Assembly (NCBI GenBank): GCA_905200905.1
Contig: CAJKMA010000005.1
Coordinates: 1-64,000 of the forward strand
Source of the DNA: an uncultured Bacillota bacterium
GTDB taxonomy: Bacteria > Bacillota > Clostridia > Lachnospirales > Lachnospiraceae
Direction: 5' to 3'
Length of the DNA: 64,000 nt
The notes beneath the pieces were generated by a model. It saw only the letters and a program-made list of their open reading frames with translations. It did no database searches and was not told the DNA's origin. The translations under genes were made by a program, and so were the position numbers. Below, in pieces: positions 62,897 to 64,000 of this stretch. Every line of letters begins with the position of its first letter. The first letter of the stretch is position 1.

Positions 62897-64000
62897 ATGA
62901 AAGAACTTTATCTTACCAACGAAACTCAGGGTATCTCCATTCCAGAGGTTGAGGCTTGTATGGATGAATTACTGGCTCAATACCCTGATTTAAAAAAAGT
63001 TTTGATTATTCCCCCTGATTTTACACGCTGCTACTCTTATGCAGGGGAAATTACACAAATTCTTTATAAAAAACTGGCTCCTTCTGTTCAGGTTCATGTC
63101 ATGCCTGCTCTTGGTACCCACATGGCCATGGATGAAGAAGAAAAAGAAAAGATGTTTGCTGGAGTCATTCCAGAAGAAGCTTTTCTGGTACATCACTGGC
63201 AGACAGACACAATCTCTATAGGAACTGTGCCAAAAGAAGTCATTGAAGAAATTTCCGAAGGCCTGTATTCCACAGACATTGAAGTAGAAGTAAATGAAAA
63301 ACTGATTCACGGCGGTTATGACTTAATACTCTCTGTAGGTCAGGTGGTTCCTCATGAAGTAGTAGGCATGGCAAACTACAGCAAAAACATTTTCGTTGGT
63401 GTTGGCGGACGGCAGATGATTAACAAATCCCATATGCTCAGCGCCATCTGCGGAATGGAAAAAGCCCTTGGTGTTGCAGATTCTCCTGCCCGAAAAGTTT
63501 TCGACTATGCGCAGCAGCACTTCCTAGATGGCAAAGTTCCACTGGTATACATCCAGACTGTAACAACCCTGAAAGATGAGCAGGTATGCTTAAATGGTTT
63601 GTATGTAGGTTCTTCCAGAAAGCCTTTTGAATATGGTGTGGAATTAGCTAGTAAACTGAATATTTGTCATGTAGAACGCAGAGCCAAAAAGCTGGTAACT
63701 TATCTGGATCCTTATGAATTAAAAACCACTTGGGTTGGAAACAAAGGAGTTTACCGTACCCGTATGGCTGTGGCAGATGGTGGAGACTTGATTATTCTGG
63801 CTCCAGGTGTAAAAGCCTTTGGGGAAAATGAAGAAATGGATAACATGACCAGAACCTATGGCTATAAAGGCAGAGATTATGTGCTGGATTTATTCAACAA
63901 AGGTGTGTTTGAAAACCGCATTATGGCAGCTGCCCATTTGATTCAGGGTTCTTCTGACGGAAGATTCACCATTACCTATTGTACCAGACCGGAAAACCTC
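62897..64000 (+). CDS. LarA family nickel-dependent hydroxyacid racemase/epimerase, partial
   Basis: The first 368 residues of a LarA-family enzyme running off the window. LarA uses a nickel-pincer nucleotide to invert the carbon next to a carboxylate. The key residues are present with matching spacing: PPDFTR (R44), ALGTH (H75), VPHEVVG (H153), YSKN (K163, cofactor lysine) and NKSHM (H179). The H153-K163-H179 gaps of 10 and 16 equal those of Lactobacillus LarA (H174, K184, H200). Context suggests a sugar-acid C2 epimerase rather than lactate racemase. The larBCE cofactor genes are not in the window. Start ATG is nine bases after GAGG. Confidence 0.9.
   Translation, partial: MKELYLTNETQGISIPEVEACMDELLAQYPDLKKVLIIPPDFTRCYSYAGEITQILYKKLAPSVQVHVMPALGTHMAMDEEEKEKMFAGVIPEEAFLVHHWQTDTISIGTVPKEVIEEISEGLYSTDIEVEVNEKLIHGGYDLILSVGQVVPHEVVGMANYSKNIFVGVGGRQMINKSHMLSAICGMEKALGVADSPARKVFDYAQQHFLDGKVPLVYIQTVTTLKDEQVCLNGLYVGSSRKPFEYGVELASKLNICHVERRAKKLVTYLDPYELKTTWVGNKGVYRTRMAVADGGDLIILAPGVKAFGENEEMDNMTRTYGYKGRDYVLDLFNKGVFENRIMAAAHLIQGSSDGRFTITYCTRPENL

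Overview
The window looks like chromosomal DNA from an anaerobic, spore-forming Firmicute of the Lachnospiraceae, most like Blautia or a close relative; the genus is an inference. Evidence: AT-rich intergenic DNA, strong GGAGG ribosome sites, SpoIID and SleB-type spore and cell-wall proteins, a T-box on pheST, a Firmicute-type 6S RNA, a BirA-type biotin operator, an NAD(P)H-motif-deficient thioredoxin reductase, a minimal SufB/SufC pair and a LarA-family enzyme. Most genes lie on the minus strand. No CRISPR array, transposon, phage gene or rRNA was seen.

Layout. 1-3995: a partial beta-repeat protein behind an ECF sigma factor, then queA, a P-loop kinase-like gene and a histidine phosphatase. 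4008-7809: pheS-pheT with a complete T-box leader and promoter. 7817-11361: a YihY/BrkB membrane protein, a SpoIID-family protein and galM. 11386-11634: a 6S RNA gene. 11734-17591: pckA, thrC, a SleB-type hydrolase and leuA. 17601-20302: a YtrA-type GntR repressor with an ABC exporter. 20366-22483: a cation diffusion transporter, tRNA-Pro(GGG) and an AT-rich orphan membrane gene. 22678-27357: leuCD, a divergent LysR gene, ilvC and the acetolactate synthase small subunit. 27425-33816: the eight-gene F1Fo ATP synthase operon, whose atpB has no normal start codon. 34022-36277: a divergent sirtuin and a thioredoxin reductase/thioredoxin pair. 36278-38101: an ABC-F gene behind a probable transcription attenuator. 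38156-42232: an Spx/ArsC-like protein, hemerythrin, DUF1284 coupled to bioY under a BirA operator, a Tim44-like protein and a MATE pump. 42309-49133: an AlgI/AlgJ-like O-acetylation pair, a domain-swapped GH3 glucosidase and its divergent AraC regulator. 49132-52627: a P-loop protein, SufB/SufC and a Sel1-repeat protein.

52640-64000 is a sugar-acid catabolic region: a DapA-type aldolase, two IlvD/EDD dehydratases, a KduD-like SDR, a GntP permease, two FCD-type GntR regulators, a zinc alcohol dehydrogenase and a LarA-family nickel racemase/epimerase running off the end. Three copies of an ATCATACGT motif sit in the two main promoters and suggest one shared repressor. This locus is the best candidate for undescribed biology: the predicted route is uptake, C2 epimerisation or oxidation/reduction, dehydration to a 2-keto-3-deoxy acid, then aldol cleavage to pyruvate plus an aldehyde without sugar phosphorylation.

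Several ORF starts were moved to the codon with a correctly spaced ribosome site; some are TTG or GTG, and one may be ACG.
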